Shown: piece after piece, positions 1-9,143 of the stretch | How the letters are laid out: every line of letters begins with the position of its first letter | How positions within the stretch are numbered: position 1 is the first letter of the stretch | NCBI RefSeq assembly: GCF_003367175.1 | Contig: NZ_QRGA01000020.1 | Span: forward strand, 62,001 to 126,000 | Direction of reading: 5' to 3' | Length of the DNA stretch: 64,000 nucleotides | Source of the DNA: Trinickia dinghuensis | GTDB lineage: Bacteria; Pseudomonadota; Gammaproteobacteria; Burkholderiales; Burkholderiaceae | The notes under the pieces: model-generated | Databases searched by the model: none | The model's input: only the letters and a program-made list of their open reading frames with translations | Told to the model about the DNA's origin: nothing | Made by a program: the position numbers and the translations under genes

Positions 1-154
1 CGCCGCAGAACGCCGAAAGCTGCTCCTCGAATGCCTGATTTTGCGGGCCCGTCGTGATCCAGCCGGAGCGCAGCACGTCGGCGACACCGGCGATCGTTTC
101 CTCGTCGATTTCGGGACGCACGAACGGCAGGAAAGGAAGAGAGTCTTGGGTCAT
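1..154 (-). CDS. DegT/DnrJ/EryC1/StrS aminotransferase, N-terminal fragment (ArnB-like)
   Basis: Partial gene: only about the first 51 residues lie in the window, starting at an ATG at 154 and running off the left edge. The translation begins [20 protein letters not shown] and continues with ...[15 protein letters not shown]..., the typical opening of PLP-dependent sugar aminotransferases of the DegT/ArnB family. In the arn pathway this enzyme makes UDP-4-amino-4-deoxy-L-arabinose. It lies 134 bases downstream of the SMR gene and on the same strand as an ArnT-type transferase, which supports the ArnB assignment. The catalytic lysine is outside the window, so the exact substrate is inferred from context. 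Confidence 0.75.
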   Translation of the reverse strand, partial: MTQDSLPFLPFVRPEIDEETIAGVADVLRSGWITTGPQNQAFEEQLSAFCG

Positions 155-288
155 GGATGGGCTTCGCTCGAGTATTCGGTTATTCGGTTGTTAGTGTTGT
201 AGCGGCGCTCGCGGCGCCGGGAATGGTGTTTCGGTTTCGGCTTTGGCTTCGATGCGTCGTGAAACGCGATGATCTCGTTGCCGCGCGC

Positions 289-660
289 TCAGCTACGTGC
301 CAATACGAGCACGCCGATCAAGATGATGCCGATACCGATGAGGCGCTGCAGGCTCAGCGCCTCGCCGAACAGATACCAGGCCGCGACCGCGTTGACCACG
401 TAGCCGAGCGAGAGCATCGGGTAGGCGATCGATACGTCGACGCGCGATAGGCCGACGATCCAGACGACGACACTGATGACGTAGCAGCACAGCCCGCCGA
501 TGATCGGCACCTGCGTGGCGAGCTTGAACCCGATCGGCAGAATGTTCGCACGGGTGAAATCGAAGTGTCCAACGGCGTTCACCCCGGCTTTGAGCAGCAA
601 TTGCGCGCAGGCGTTGAGGGCGACGCCCGAGAGGATGCAAAAAAGAGATATAGGGTTCAT
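289..660 (-). CDS. SMR-family small membrane protein (EmrE/ArnE-like)
   Basis: Protein of 123 residues with four hydrophobic segments, the size and layout of small multidrug resistance proteins and of the ArnE/ArnF undecaprenyl-phosphate-Ara4N flippase subunits. It begins MNPISLFCILSGVALNACAQ and contains the family-type segment SRVDVSIAYPMLSLGYV near residues 72-88. The gene starts 35 bases after the ArnT-type gene stop and is followed by the ArnB-like gene, so a role in moving L-Ara4N-lipid across the inner membrane is the best inference. A drug exporter cannot be excluded from sequence alone. Only one SMR partner is visible here. Confidence 0.85.
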   Translation of the reverse strand: MNPISLFCILSGVALNACAQLLLKAGVNAVGHFDFTRANILPIGFKLATQVPIIGGLCCYVISVVVWIVGLSRVDVSIAYPMLSLGYVVNAVAAWYLFGEALSLQRLIGIGIILIGVLVLARS

Positions 661-695
661 CGATTGAGTAAGGGACGTGGCCGGCTCGGTGGCGG

Positions 696-2432
696 TCAGG
701 GTTTTTCGACGACGACGCGCCGTGCGTCGCGCGCGATCACGCGCATCGGCACATGCTGGGCGGCGAGTTGGCCGTAGAGCGCGGGCGCCATCACGGCGAG
801 CGCGTGCGGGTCGGCGTCCCAGCGCGCGATCCATTCGGGGATGGTCGGTACCCACTTGGACGGCTCTTGCATGACGCCGAAACGCAGTTCGTCGGGGCTG
901 GCGACCATGATCGTCGTATGCCCGACATAGAAAGGCAGCGTGTGGTCGAGCATGGCGACCCCATAGAAAGGCGTGTCCGCCGGCAGCCGCGCCAGCGCGG
1001 CTTTGACGGCCGGAGCGAGCAGGGCGCCCGAGCTTTCGCGCCCGAACACGTCGTGTCCGGTGCCGCCGATCGTGGCGAGCATGATCCAGGCTGCGCCGAA
1101 GGCGACGGCCGACGGCAGCACGCCGCGCTCGGTGCGCCGCAGCACGGCGAGCGCGGCGAGCGTCAATACGAACGCGACGCCGATCGCGGCCCACACCCAG
1201 ACGCGGAATTCGCGGTAAAGCACATTCGGGGTGCGCGCGTCGCCGGAGCGGGCGATGAAGTAGGCGCCGATCGCGGCCAGGACGAGAAAGACGGCGTAAC
1301 CGATCAGGTGGCGGCGCCACGTGTCGCGCGACACGTGCGGCAAGTAGGCGCCGATGACGAGCGCGAGCGCCGGCGCGATCGGCAGCACGTAGGAAACGAG
1401 CTTCGAGTGCGAGGCGCTGAAGAACAGAAAAATGAAGACGGACCAGATTATGAGCAGTTTTCCCGGCGCGAATCCGTTCGACTGCCGCGGCTGCGCAAGG
1501 GCATGGCGGATGCTTTGCCAGCCGAGCGACAGCCAAGGCAAGAAGCCCACGAGCAAGACCGCCACGAAGTAGTAGACGGGGCCCGGCCGGTTCTGGGCGG
1601 GCGTCAGGTATCGGTCGAACTGCTGAACGACGAAGAAGAAATTGAAGAATTCGGGGTTGCGCTGCTGCACGAGCACGAACCACGGCGTCGCGATCGCGAA
1701 GAAGACGACGAGGCCGCTCGGCAGATAGAGGCGCCTCCATAGGGCCCAGTCGCGTTCGATCAGCGTGTACAGCACGAGCACGGCGCCAGGCAGCATGATG
1801 CCGATGAGCCCCTTGGAGAGCACGGCGAGCGCCATCGAGCCCCAGCAGAGCCACATCCATCGGCGTGCCTCGCGCCCGCCGATGCCGGCTCGTTGCCCGA
1901 GCAGCATCGCGCACAGCGTGACCTCCATCCAGAACGAGAGCCCCATGTCGAGCGTGTTGAAGTGGCCCATCAACTGCCAATACGGCGCGCTGGCGAGCAC
2001 GAGCGCCGCCGCGAAGCCCGCGGCCGGGTTGATGAGGCGGGCCGCGGTATAGCCGGCGACGAGCACGCCGGCGAAGCCCGCGAGCGCCGTGTAGAGCCGC
2101 GCCTGCCATTGGCCGATGCCGAACCAGGCGAACGTCAGCGCGTTCATCCAGGTTTGGAGCGGGGGCTTTTCGAAGTACTTGTAGCCGTTGTAGCGCGGCG
2201 TGATCCAGTCGCCGGTGACGAACATTTCCCGGGCCATCTCGGCGTAGCGGCCTTCGTCGCTCGGCACGAGATGCCGCCAGCCGAGCGGGACGAACCAGAT
2301 GAGGGCGAGCGCCACGAGGAGCAGGACGATCGTCCATCCGCCGACGGGCCAGTGAGTCGCCGCCGCGCCGGGCGGCGACGTACGATCGGACGAGACGGCG
2401 CTGTCGGCGCGGGAGTAGCGTTGAAGCGGCAT
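696..2432 (-). CDS. arnT: ArnT-type lipid A 4-amino-4-deoxy-L-arabinosyltransferase (GT83/PMT family)
   Basis: Polytopic GT-C glycosyltransferase, about 578 residues from the ATG at 2432; a longer frame opens at 2480 but adds a stretch of little hydrophobic or conserved character. The first periplasmic loop carries the metal-binding acidic signature DEGRYAEMAREM and, further on, YKYFEKPPLQTW, both characteristic of ArnT. The enzyme moves L-Ara4N from undecaprenyl phosphate to lipid A on the periplasmic face, giving polymyxin resistance. SMR and ArnB-like genes follow at short distance, so this is the first visible gene of an arn operon. A second, more divergent family member lies at 16183-17943. 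Confidence 0.85.
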   Translation of the reverse strand: MPLQRYSRADSAVSSDRTSPPGAAATHWPVGGWTIVLLLVALALIWFVPLGWRHLVPSDEGRYAEMAREMFVTGDWITPRYNGYKYFEKPPLQTWMNALTFAWFGIGQWQARLYTALAGFAGVLVAGYTAARLINPAAGFAAALVLASAPYWQLMGHFNTLDMGLSFWMEVTLCAMLLGQRAGIGGREARRWMWLCWGSMALAVLSKGLIGIMLPGAVLVLYTLIERDWALWRRLYLPSGLVVFFAIATPWFVLVQQRNPEFFNFFFVVQQFDRYLTPAQNRPGPVYYFVAVLLVGFLPWLSLGWQSIRHALAQPRQSNGFAPGKLLIIWSVFIFLFFSASHSKLVSYVLPIAPALALVIGAYLPHVSRDTWRRHLIGYAVFLVLAAIGAYFIARSGDARTPNVLYREFRVWVWAAIGVAFVLTLAALAVLRRTERGVLPSAVAFGAAWIMLATIGGTGHDVFGRESSGALLAPAVKAALARLPADTPFYGVAMLDHTLPFYVGHTTIMVASPDELRFGVMQEPSKWVPTIPEWIARWDADPHALAVMAPALYGQLAAQHVPMRVIARDARRVVVEKP

Positions 2433-2549
2433 AGGGTGGCGTGGATGTCTATCGATATCGGCGGGCGGCGCGGCCCGCATTGCGGCCCGCGGGCGCTGGC
2501 CGGCGGGCGCGCGAACGAACGGGCGCGGTCGGGCTGGCCGCTCGCGGGC

Positions 2550-2924
2550 TCATTGCTCGATGAGCAGGGCCGCGCACACGCGCCGGCCTTCGGCCATGAG
2601 GATGTTGTACGTGCGGCAGGCCGCCATGAAATCCATCGTCTCGACGCCGATCCGCCGAGCCGAGAGCGACGCCGTGAGCCGGGGATGCGGAAAGCGCAGG
2701 CGCGCGCCGCTGCCGAACACGACGAGTTCGGGCGCTTGCTCGAGCAACAGCTCGAAATGCTCGGGCGCGAGCGCGTCGAACGACGCCACCGGCCAGGCGA
2801 TGACGGGCGTATCGGGCAGCAGCAAGATGCTGCTTTCATGGCGTACGAGATTGACGTCGACGTAATGGGCGCCGTAAGCGGTCACCGTATTGAGCGCGCC
2901 GCTCGAGTCCTGATGTAATTTCAA
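2550..2924 (-). CDS. Mth938-like domain protein (DUF498)
   Basis: Soluble protein of 124 residues with the features of the Mth938/DUF498 family: an N-terminal beta-rich stretch, the core LLEQAPELVVFGSGARLRFP around residues 60-79, and a following segment IGVETMDFMAACRTYNILMAEGRRV. Bacterial members have no firmly known biochemical role; human AAMDC is a distant relative. It is transcribed away from alaA. A TATAAT on the minus strand at 3042-3037 is a possible -10 for it. Confidence 0.75.
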   Translation of the reverse strand: MKLHQDSSGALNTVTAYGAHYVDVNLVRHESSILLLPDTPVIAWPVASFDALAPEHFELLLEQAPELVVFGSGARLRFPHPRLTASLSARRIGVETMDFMAACRTYNILMAEGRRVCAALLIEQ

Positions 2925-3265
2925 ATCGGTTTCCGTAGTTCAGACGGCCGCGGCGAAGCCCGCCGTGACCGCATCGAGGCCGAAAGGAGCTTTCGCGGCG
3001 AATGGTGCATTGCGAAAGTCGGCCGAAATCCGCTAAATTATAACTTTTTAGCCGCCCTGCGGCGCCCAGCATCGTGCCCGCGCGCGAGCGACCCCCCCAG
3101 CAGCCGCACTCGCATGCGCCAAAAGCGCGCCGTGGGCGCGCAAATCTGCTGCACCGGCGTATCCATCGCCACCCGGGCGCAGCAAAGCTTCAGCGCGCAT
3201 TCGACCACCGGCGCGCTCGGCCCGCGCTCCCCGTCTTTCGGCCCTCCCCAGGAACTGTGTCCGCC
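2925..3265. other. Intergenic region between the Mth938-like gene and alaA
   Basis: 341 bases between divergent genes. The only low-GC patch is at 3034-3050 (taaattataactttttag). It can be read as TATAAT on the minus strand (3042-3037) or TATAAC on the plus strand (3039-3044), so it may serve both genes. Neither has a good -35 at 16-18 bases. I see no gene here: a frame open from 3074 into alaA has no family support ahead of the GTG at 3266. Confidence 0.5.
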
Positions 3266-4504
3266 GTGAAACCGATTCTTAAATCGAACAAGCTGCTCAA
3301 CGTCTGCTACGACATTCGCGGGCCCGTGCTCGAGCACGCCAAGCGTCTCGAAGAAGACGGACATCGCATCATCAAGCTGAACATCGGCAACTTGGCGCCG
3401 TTCGGATTCGATGCGCCGGATGAAATCATCCAGGACATGATCCGCAATCTGTCGGCCTCCTCGGGCTATTCGGATTCGAAAGGGGTATTCTCCGCGCGCA
3501 AGGCGATCATGCATTACTCGCAGCAAAAGGGCGTGGCCGGGGTCGAGCTGGATGATATCTACATCGGCAACGGCGCGTCCGAACTGATCGTGATGGCGAT
3601 GCAGGCGCTGCTCAACGACGGCGACGAAGTGCTGCTGCCGGCCCCCGACTATCCGCTGTGGACGGCCGCGGTCAGCCTCTCGGGGGGCACGCCGGTGCAC
3701 TATTTGTGCGACGAATCGAATTCGTGGATGCCCGATCTCGACGATCTGCGCTCGAAAATCACGCCGCACACGCGCGCGCTCGTCGTCATCAACCCGAACA
3801 ACCCGACCGGCGCGCTCTATTCGGACGAGCTGCTGCTCGATCTGCTCGAAATCGCCCGGGAGCACGGGCTCATCGTGTTCGCCGACGAGGTCTACGATAA
3901 AATCGTCTACGACGGCAAGAAGCACACGTCGCTCGCGGCGCTTTCGGAAGACGTCCTGACCGTCACGTTCAACAGCCTGTCCAAGAGCTACCGCTCGTGC
4001 GGCTATCGCGCGGGCTGGATGTACGTCTCCGGCTTGACGGGCGAGAACAGGCGCCGGGCCAAGGATTATTTCGAAGGGCTGGGCATCCTCGCGTCGATGC
4101 GGCTGTGCCCGAACGTGCCGGGGCAGTACGCGATCCAGACGGCGCTCGGCGGCTATCAGAGCATCAACGATCTGATCGGCCCGGGCGGCCGCCTTGCCCG
4201 TCAACGGCAAGTCGCCTACGAGATGCTCAACGCGATTCCCGGCGTGAGCTGCGTCAAGCCCGAGGCGGCCTTGTACATGTTTCCGCGGCTCGACCCGAAG
4301 ATTTATCCGATCGAGAACGACCAGCAATTCATCCTCGATCTGCTGCTCGAAGAACGCGTGCTGCTCGTGCAGGGCAGCGGCTTCAATTGGCCGCGGCCCG
4401 ATCACTTCCGGGTCGTATTCTTGCCGAACGTGGACGATCTGACCGACTCGATCAACCGCATCGGGCGCTTTCTCGAAGGCTATCGCAAGCGTCACGGCAC
4501 TTGA
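3266..4504 (+). CDS. alaA: Pyridoxal-phosphate aminotransferase, AlaA type (glutamate-pyruvate)
   Basis: 412 residues from a GTG start; this start gives MKPILKSNKLLNVCYDIRGP, which aligns with E. coli AlaA (MSPIEKSSKLENVCYDIRGP from memory). The aspartate aminotransferase class I fold is clear: NPNNPTG near residue 175 and the PLP-binding lysine in SLSKSYR (Lys240). The family transfers an amino group from glutamate to pyruvate to make alanine. hom starts 50 bases downstream and thrC follows, so it is likely the first gene of a co-transcribed amino acid unit. The frame is open further upstream but that extension looks non-coding. Confidence 0.9.
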   Translation: MKPILKSNKLLNVCYDIRGPVLEHAKRLEEDGHRIIKLNIGNLAPFGFDAPDEIIQDMIRNLSASSGYSDSKGVFSARKAIMHYSQQKGVAGVELDDIYIGNGASELIVMAMQALLNDGDEVLLPAPDYPLWTAAVSLSGGTPVHYLCDESNSWMPDLDDLRSKITPHTRALVVINPNNPTGALYSDELLLDLLEIAREHGLIVFADEVYDKIVYDGKKHTSLAALSEDVLTVTFNSLSKSYRSCGYRAGWMYVSGLTGENRRRAKDYFEGLGILASMRLCPNVPGQYAIQTALGGYQSINDLIGPGGRLARQRQVAYEMLNAIPGVSCVKPEAALYMFPRLDPKIYPIENDQQFILDLLLEERVLLVQGSGFNWPRPDHFRVVFLPNVDDLTDSINRIGRFLEGYRKRHGT

Positions 4505-4554
4505 CTGCCCAGGACGCTTCCCCTTTTTCGAATCAATCAACTAGAAAACGCTGA

Positions 4555-5880
4555 ATGGAACCGATCAAAGTTGGCCTGTTGGGCTGCGGCACGGTAGGCA
4601 GCGGCACTTTCACGGTGCTGCGCCGCAATCAGGAAGAGATCAAACGGCGAGCCGGCCGTGGGATCGAGATCGCGCGCATCGCGGTGCGCAATCCGGCCAA
4701 GGCACTGGCCGCGCTCGGCGACGCCGCCGGCACGGTGCCGATCGGCAGCGACTTCGAAGCCGTGATCGACGATCCGGCCATCGACATCGTTGCCGAAATG
4801 ATCGGCGGCACCGGCATCGCGCGCGAGCTCGTGCTGCGCGCCATCGCGAACGGCAAGCATGTCGTCACCGCGAACAAGGCGCTGCTCGCGGTGCACGGCA
4901 CCGAGATTTTCGCGGCGGCGCGCGCCAAAGGCGTGATGGTGGCGTTCGAGGCCGCCGTCGCCGGCGGAATTCCGATCATCAAGGCGCTGCGCGAAGGGCT
5001 GACCGCCAACCGCATCCAGTCGATCGCGGGCATCATCAACGGCACGACGAACTACATCCTCTCTGAGATGCGCGAGCGCGGCCTCGATTTCGCGACGGCG
5101 CTCGCCGGGGCGCAGGCGCTCGGCTATGCCGAAGCCGATCCGACGTTCGACGTCGAAGGCGTCGACGCGGCGCACAAGCTCACGATCATGAGCGCGATCG
5201 CGTTCGGCATTCCGGTTCAGTTCGACCGCGCGTACATCGAAGGCATCAGCAAGCTTGCCTCGATCGACATCAAATACGCCGAGGATCTCGGGTATCGGAT
5301 CAAGCTGCTCGGCATCACGCGCCGCACCGAGCGCGGCATCGAGCTGCGCGTGCATCCGACGCTGATTTCGGCCAAGCGCCTGCTCGCGAGCGTCGAAGGG
5401 GCCATGAATGCCGTCGAAGTGCACGGCGATGCCGTCGGGACGACGCTTTACTACGGCAAGGGCGCGGGCGCCGAGCCGACGGCATCGGCCGTCGTCGCCG
5501 ATCTCGTCGACGTGACGCGTCTGCACACGGCCGATCCGGGCCACCGCGTGCCGCATCTCGCATTCCAGCCGCAAAGCCTGGCCGATACACCGGTGCTGTC
5601 GATCGAAGAAGTGACGAGCGGGTACTACCTGCGTTTGCGCGTGGCCGACGTGACGGGCGTGCTGGCCGACATCACGCGCATCCTGGCCGAAGCGGGCATT
5701 TCGATCGATGCTTTGCTCCAAAAGGAGTCGGAGCAGATCGCCGACAACGGCGAGACCGACGTCATCATCATCACGCACGATACGCTCGAGAAGAACGTCA
5801 ATGCGGCGATCGCGCGCATCGAAGCGCTTTCGACCGTCGTCTCGAACGTGACCCGCCTCCGGATCGAATCCCTGAGCTGA
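4555..5880 (+). CDS. hom: Homoserine dehydrogenase
   Basis: 441 residues, normal for the monofunctional form. The N-terminus has the NAD(P)-binding motif GLLGCGTVGSGTF (residues 8-20). The catalytic domain includes the conserved ITANKALL-type segment (here VVTANKALLA) and GIINGTTNYIL. The C-terminal ~80 residues form an ACT domain (YYLRLRVADVTGVLADI), the usual site of threonine feedback inhibition. The enzyme reduces aspartate semialdehyde to homoserine, feeding threonine and methionine synthesis. thrC starts 35 bases after the stop, consistent with an operon. Confidence 0.96.
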   Translation: MEPIKVGLLGCGTVGSGTFTVLRRNQEEIKRRAGRGIEIARIAVRNPAKALAALGDAAGTVPIGSDFEAVIDDPAIDIVAEMIGGTGIARELVLRAIANGKHVVTANKALLAVHGTEIFAAARAKGVMVAFEAAVAGGIPIIKALREGLTANRIQSIAGIINGTTNYILSEMRERGLDFATALAGAQALGYAEADPTFDVEGVDAAHKLTIMSAIAFGIPVQFDRAYIEGISKLASIDIKYAEDLGYRIKLLGITRRTERGIELRVHPTLISAKRLLASVEGAMNAVEVHGDAVGTTLYYGKGAGAEPTASAVVADLVDVTRLHTADPGHRVPHLAFQPQSLADTPVLSIEEVTSGYYLRLRVADVTGVLADITRILAEAGISIDALLQKESEQIADNGETDVIIITHDTLEKNVNAAIARIEALSTVVSNVTRLRIESLS

Positions 5881-5914
5881 GCCCGTTATCGAAATCGAAG
5901 TTACGAAGCCGACC

Positions 5915-7366
5915 ATGAACTATATCTCCACGCGCGGCGCCGGCATCGGCGAGCGCCACACGTTCTCCGACATCCTGCTCACGGGCCTGGCCAAGGACGG
6001 CGGTCTTTATCTGCCGTCCGAGTATCCGCTCGTGACGGCCGACGAACTCGCCCGCTGGCGCACGCTGTCCTATGCGGATCTCGCATTCGAGGTGCTCGGC
6101 AAGTTCTGCGACGACATCCCCGCCGCGGATCTGCATGCGCTTACGCGCAGCACCTATCGCGCCGAGGTCTATCGCAACGTGCGCGCGGGCGAGGACGCGA
6201 ACGCGATCACGCCGCTCACGCCGCTCGGCGTCGAGAACGGCGCGCAGCTTTCGCTGCTCGCGCTGTCGAACGGGCCGACGCTTGCCTTCAAGGATATGGC
6301 GATGCAACTGCTCGGCAATCTGTTCGAGTACGCGCTCGCCAAGCACGGGCAGACGCTGAACATCCTCGGCGCCACGTCCGGCGACACGGGCAGCGCGGCC
6401 GAGTACGCCATGCGCGGCAAGGCCGGTGTGCGCGTGTTCATGCTGTCGCCGCATCGCAAGATGAGCGCCTTCCAGACGGCGCAGATGTTCAGCCTGCAAG
6501 AGCCGAACATCTTCAATCTGGCGGTCGAAGGCGTCTTCGACGATTGCCAGGACATCGTGAAGGCCGTCTCGAACGATCACGCGTTCAAGGCGCGGCATCG
6601 GATCGGCACGGTCAATTCGATCAACTGGGCTCGCGTCGTCGCTCAGGTCGTCTATTACTTCAAGGGCTACTTCGAAGCGACGAAATCGAACGACGAGCGT
6701 TGCTCGTTCACGGTGCCCTCGGGCAACTTCGGCAATGTCTGCGCGGGGCATATCGCCCGCATGATGGGGCTGCCGATCGAAAAGCTCGTCGTCGCCACGA
6801 ACGAGAACGACGTGCTCGACGAATTCTTCCGCACGGGCACCTATCGCGTCCGCGGTGCCGCGCATACGTACCACACGAGCAGCCCGAGCATGGACATCTC
6901 GAAGGCGTCCAACTTCGAGCGTTTCGTCTTCGATCTGTTGGGCCGCGATCCGGCGCGCGTGCTGCAGCTGTTCCGCGACGTCGAAGAGAAGGGCGGATTC
7001 GATCTGGCCGCGAGCGGCGATTTCGCCCGCGTGCGCGAGTTCGGATTCGTGTCGGGCCGCAGCACGCACGACGACCGCATCGTGACGATTCGCGACGTCC
7101 AGGCGCGCTATGGCCAGATCATCGATACGCATACGGCCGACGGTCTCAAGGTTGCGCGCGAACATCTCGATCCGGGCGTGCCGATGGTCGTGCTCGAGAC
7201 GGCCCAGCCGATCAAATTCGGCGAGACGATCCGCGAAGCGCTCGGGCACGATCCGCAGCGGCCGGCCGCGTTCGAAGGCCTCGAATCGCTGCCGCAGCGC
7301 TTCGAGGTGCTGCCCGCCGATGCTGCACGGGTGAAAGCGTTCATCGCGGAGCACACGGGCGCTTGA
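5915..7366 (+). CDS. thrC: Threonine synthase
   Basis: 483 residues, the long (class II) form of threonine synthase. It starts MNYISTRGAGIGERHTFSDI and carries the PLP lysine in TLAFKDMAMQ (Lys126), followed by the glycine-rich phosphate loop GATSGDTGSAAEYA. It converts O-phospho-homoserine to threonine and sits directly after hom. No thrB is present in the window, so homoserine kinase must be encoded elsewhere. Confidence 0.96.
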   Translation: MNYISTRGAGIGERHTFSDILLTGLAKDGGLYLPSEYPLVTADELARWRTLSYADLAFEVLGKFCDDIPAADLHALTRSTYRAEVYRNVRAGEDANAITPLTPLGVENGAQLSLLALSNGPTLAFKDMAMQLLGNLFEYALAKHGQTLNILGATSGDTGSAAEYAMRGKAGVRVFMLSPHRKMSAFQTAQMFSLQEPNIFNLAVEGVFDDCQDIVKAVSNDHAFKARHRIGTVNSINWARVVAQVVYYFKGYFEATKSNDERCSFTVPSGNFGNVCAGHIARMMGLPIEKLVVATNENDVLDEFFRTGTYRVRGAAHTYHTSSPSMDISKASNFERFVFDLLGRDPARVLQLFRDVEEKGGFDLAASGDFARVREFGFVSGRSTHDDRIVTIRDVQARYGQIIDTHTADGLKVAREHLDPGVPMVVLETAQPIKFGETIREALGHDPQRPAAFEGLESLPQRFEVLPADAARVKAFIAEHTGA

Positions 7367-7375
7367 CCTCGAGCG

Positions 7376-7415
7376 GGCGGCGCCGCGAGGCAAGCGCGGC
7401 CCGCGCCGCCATTTT
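7376..7415 (+). terminator. Possible terminator after thrC
   Basis: Arms GGCGGCGC (7376-7383) and GCGCCGCC (7403-7410) can pair, with an inner CGCG/CGCG pairing and a small bulge, followed by ATTTT. It begins 9 bases after the thrC stop. The U tract is short, so this is tentative. Confidence 0.4.
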
Positions 7416-7453
7416 GCGTGTGCGTGCGGCTCGCGGCCTGCATTTGCGGCCCG

Positions 7454-7493
7454 CATATGCCGTTCGCATGGGCGGCTTGCGATTCGGCATATG
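7454..7493. repeat. Inverted repeat upstream of moeA
   Basis: Perfect 9-base arms CATATGCCG (7454-7462) and CGGCATATG (7485-7493) separated by 22 bases. The right arm ends just before the presumed -35 region of moeA. The spacing is about two helical turns between arms, so it could be a regulator site, but no known family is recognised. Confidence 0.4.
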
Positions 7494-7521
7494 TTCGAGC
7501 GGTCGCAAGCCTCGCTACAAT
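7494..7521 (+). promoter_or_regulatory. Putative moeA promoter
   Basis: TACAAT at 7516-7521 is a good -10 element; TTCGAG at 7494-7499 is a weak -35 at 16 bases spacing. The start codon at 7552 would leave a leader of about 24 bases. Confidence 0.5.
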
Positions 7522-7551
7522 GGGAGTTTTCGCAGCGAGAATCGCTTGCCG

Positions 7552-8808
7552 ATGTCCACGCCATCTCACTCGGCGCCCCGCGCGCCCCTCTTGTCGACGG
7601 CAGACGCGCTGGCCACGTTGCTTGCCGCCGCCGTCCCCATCGCCGAAACCGAATCGGTCGCGACGCTCGATGCGCTCGGGCGCGTTCTCGCCGCCGACGT
7701 CGTCTCCGAACTCGACGTGCCGCCCGCGCATACCAGCGCGATGGACGGCTACGCCGTGCGTGTGGCCGATCTGGTGCACGACGAACGCCGCCTGCCGGTC
7801 TCGCAGCGGGTGCCCGCGGGCCACTCGCCGCAGCCGCTGGCCGCCGGCACGGCCGCGCGCATCTTCACGGGGGCGCCGGTGCCGCCGGGGGCGGACGCTG
7901 TCGTGATGCAGGAGCAGACCGAAGTGGACGGCGACGCCGTCGCGATCCTGCATACGCCGAAAGCGGGCGAATGGATCACGGCACAAGGCGCCGACATCCG
8001 CCGCGGCGCCGTCATCCTGCCCGCCGGCACGCGGCTTTCGCCGCAAGCGCTCGGGTTGGCCGCATCGATCGGCGCGGCGCGCCTTCAGGTCGCGCGGCGC
8101 TTGAAAGTGGCCGTGTTCTTCACCGGCGACGAGTTGACGATGCCCGGCGAGCCGCTTGCGCCCGGCGGCATTTACAACTCGAACCGCTTCACGCTGCGCG
8201 GCCTGCTGACGCGCTTGAATTGCGAGGTGACCGATTTCGGCATCGTGCCCGATCGCTTCGATGCGACGCGGGACGCATTGGTTGCCGCGGCTCGGGATCA
8301 CGATTTGATCTTGACCTCGGGCGGCGTGTCGGTGGGGGAAGAGGACCACGTCAAACCGGCCGTGGAATCGTTGGGCCGCCTCTCGCTATGGCAGATCGCG
8401 ATGAAACCGGGCAAGCCGCTCGCGTTCGGCGCCGTGCGCCGCGGTGCCGAGGGCGGGCCGGGCGGCGAGACGCATTTCATCGGCTTGCCGGGCAATCCGG
8501 TGTCGAGCTTCGTCACGTTCCTGCTGTTCGTGCGGCCGTTTCTGCTGCGTCTGGCGGGCGCGCACGAGGTCGCGCCCCGCGCCGTCTCGCTGCGGGCCGA
8601 CTTCACGCAGACGAAGGGCGATCGCCGCAACGAATTCTTGCGTGCACGCGTCAACGCGGCGGGCGGGCTCGATGTGTTCCCGAACCAAAGTTCGGCGGTG
8701 CTGACGTCGACGGTATGGGGCGACGGTTTGATCGACAATCCGCCGAATCATGCGATCAGCGCCGGCGAAACCGTGCGTTTTCTCCCTTTTTCCGAATTGC
8801 TCGGCTGA
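7552..8808 (+). CDS. moeA: Molybdopterin molybdenumtransferase MoeA
   Basis: 418 residues, normal for MoeA. The N-terminal domain carries the signature DVPPAHTSAMDGYAV, and the central domain has LTSGGVSVGEEDHV, the MoCF-biosynthesis motif that binds molybdopterin-AMP. MoeA inserts molybdate into molybdopterin. The start at 7552 (MSTPSHSAPRAPLLSTADAL) matches the expected N-terminus; the frame is open upstream only because of the high GC. moaD and moaE follow on the same strand, giving a small Moco operon. Confidence 0.95.
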   Translation: MSTPSHSAPRAPLLSTADALATLLAAAVPIAETESVATLDALGRVLAADVVSELDVPPAHTSAMDGYAVRVADLVHDERRLPVSQRVPAGHSPQPLAAGTAARIFTGAPVPPGADAVVMQEQTEVDGDAVAILHTPKAGEWITAQGADIRRGAVILPAGTRLSPQALGLAASIGAARLQVARRLKVAVFFTGDELTMPGEPLAPGGIYNSNRFTLRGLLTRLNCEVTDFGIVPDRFDATRDALVAAARDHDLILTSGGVSVGEEDHVKPAVESLGRLSLWQIAMKPGKPLAFGAVRRGAEGGPGGETHFIGLPGNPVSSFVTFLLFVRPFLLRLAGAHEVAPRAVSLRADFTQTKGDRRNEFLRARVNAAGGLDVFPNQSSAVLTSTVWGDGLIDNPPNHAISAGETVRFLPFSELLG

Positions 8809-8852
8809 AGGCGAGCGGCAGCGCTCGGGGTATCTTGATACGGCATTTCAAA

Positions 8853-9110
8853 ATGAAGATCGAGCTGAAATATTTTGCGAGCGTGCGCGAGGCGCTGGGC
8901 CTTGCCGAGGAGGCGGCCGAGGTGCCCGAGGGCGTCGCGACCGTCGGCGACGTGCGCGCCTGGCTGCGCACGCGCGGCGGCGCATGGGCCGACACGCTCG
9001 CCGAGGGGCGGGCTTTGCGCATGGCTTGCAACCATACGATGACGGACGCCGGCACGCGGCTGACCGACGGCTGCGAAGTCGCGTTTTTCCCGCCCGTGAC
9101 GGGCGGCTGA
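8853..9110 (+). CDS. moaD: Molybdopterin synthase sulfur carrier subunit MoaD
   Basis: 85 residues with the ubiquitin-like beta-grasp fold pattern (MKIELKYFASVREALGL) and the essential C-terminal Gly-Gly (PPVTGG) that is thiocarboxylated. It donates sulfur to precursor Z in complex with MoaE, whose gene starts 33 bases later. It lies 44 bases after moeA. The ATG at 8853 is the only start giving a normal MoaD length. Confidence 0.94.
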   Translation: MKIELKYFASVREALGLAEEAAEVPEGVATVGDVRAWLRTRGGAWADTLAEGRALRMACNHTMTDAGTRLTDGCEVAFFPPVTGG

Positions 9111-9143
9111 AGCCAGTCGGCGAGGGATCAGGAGTTTGAAGAC

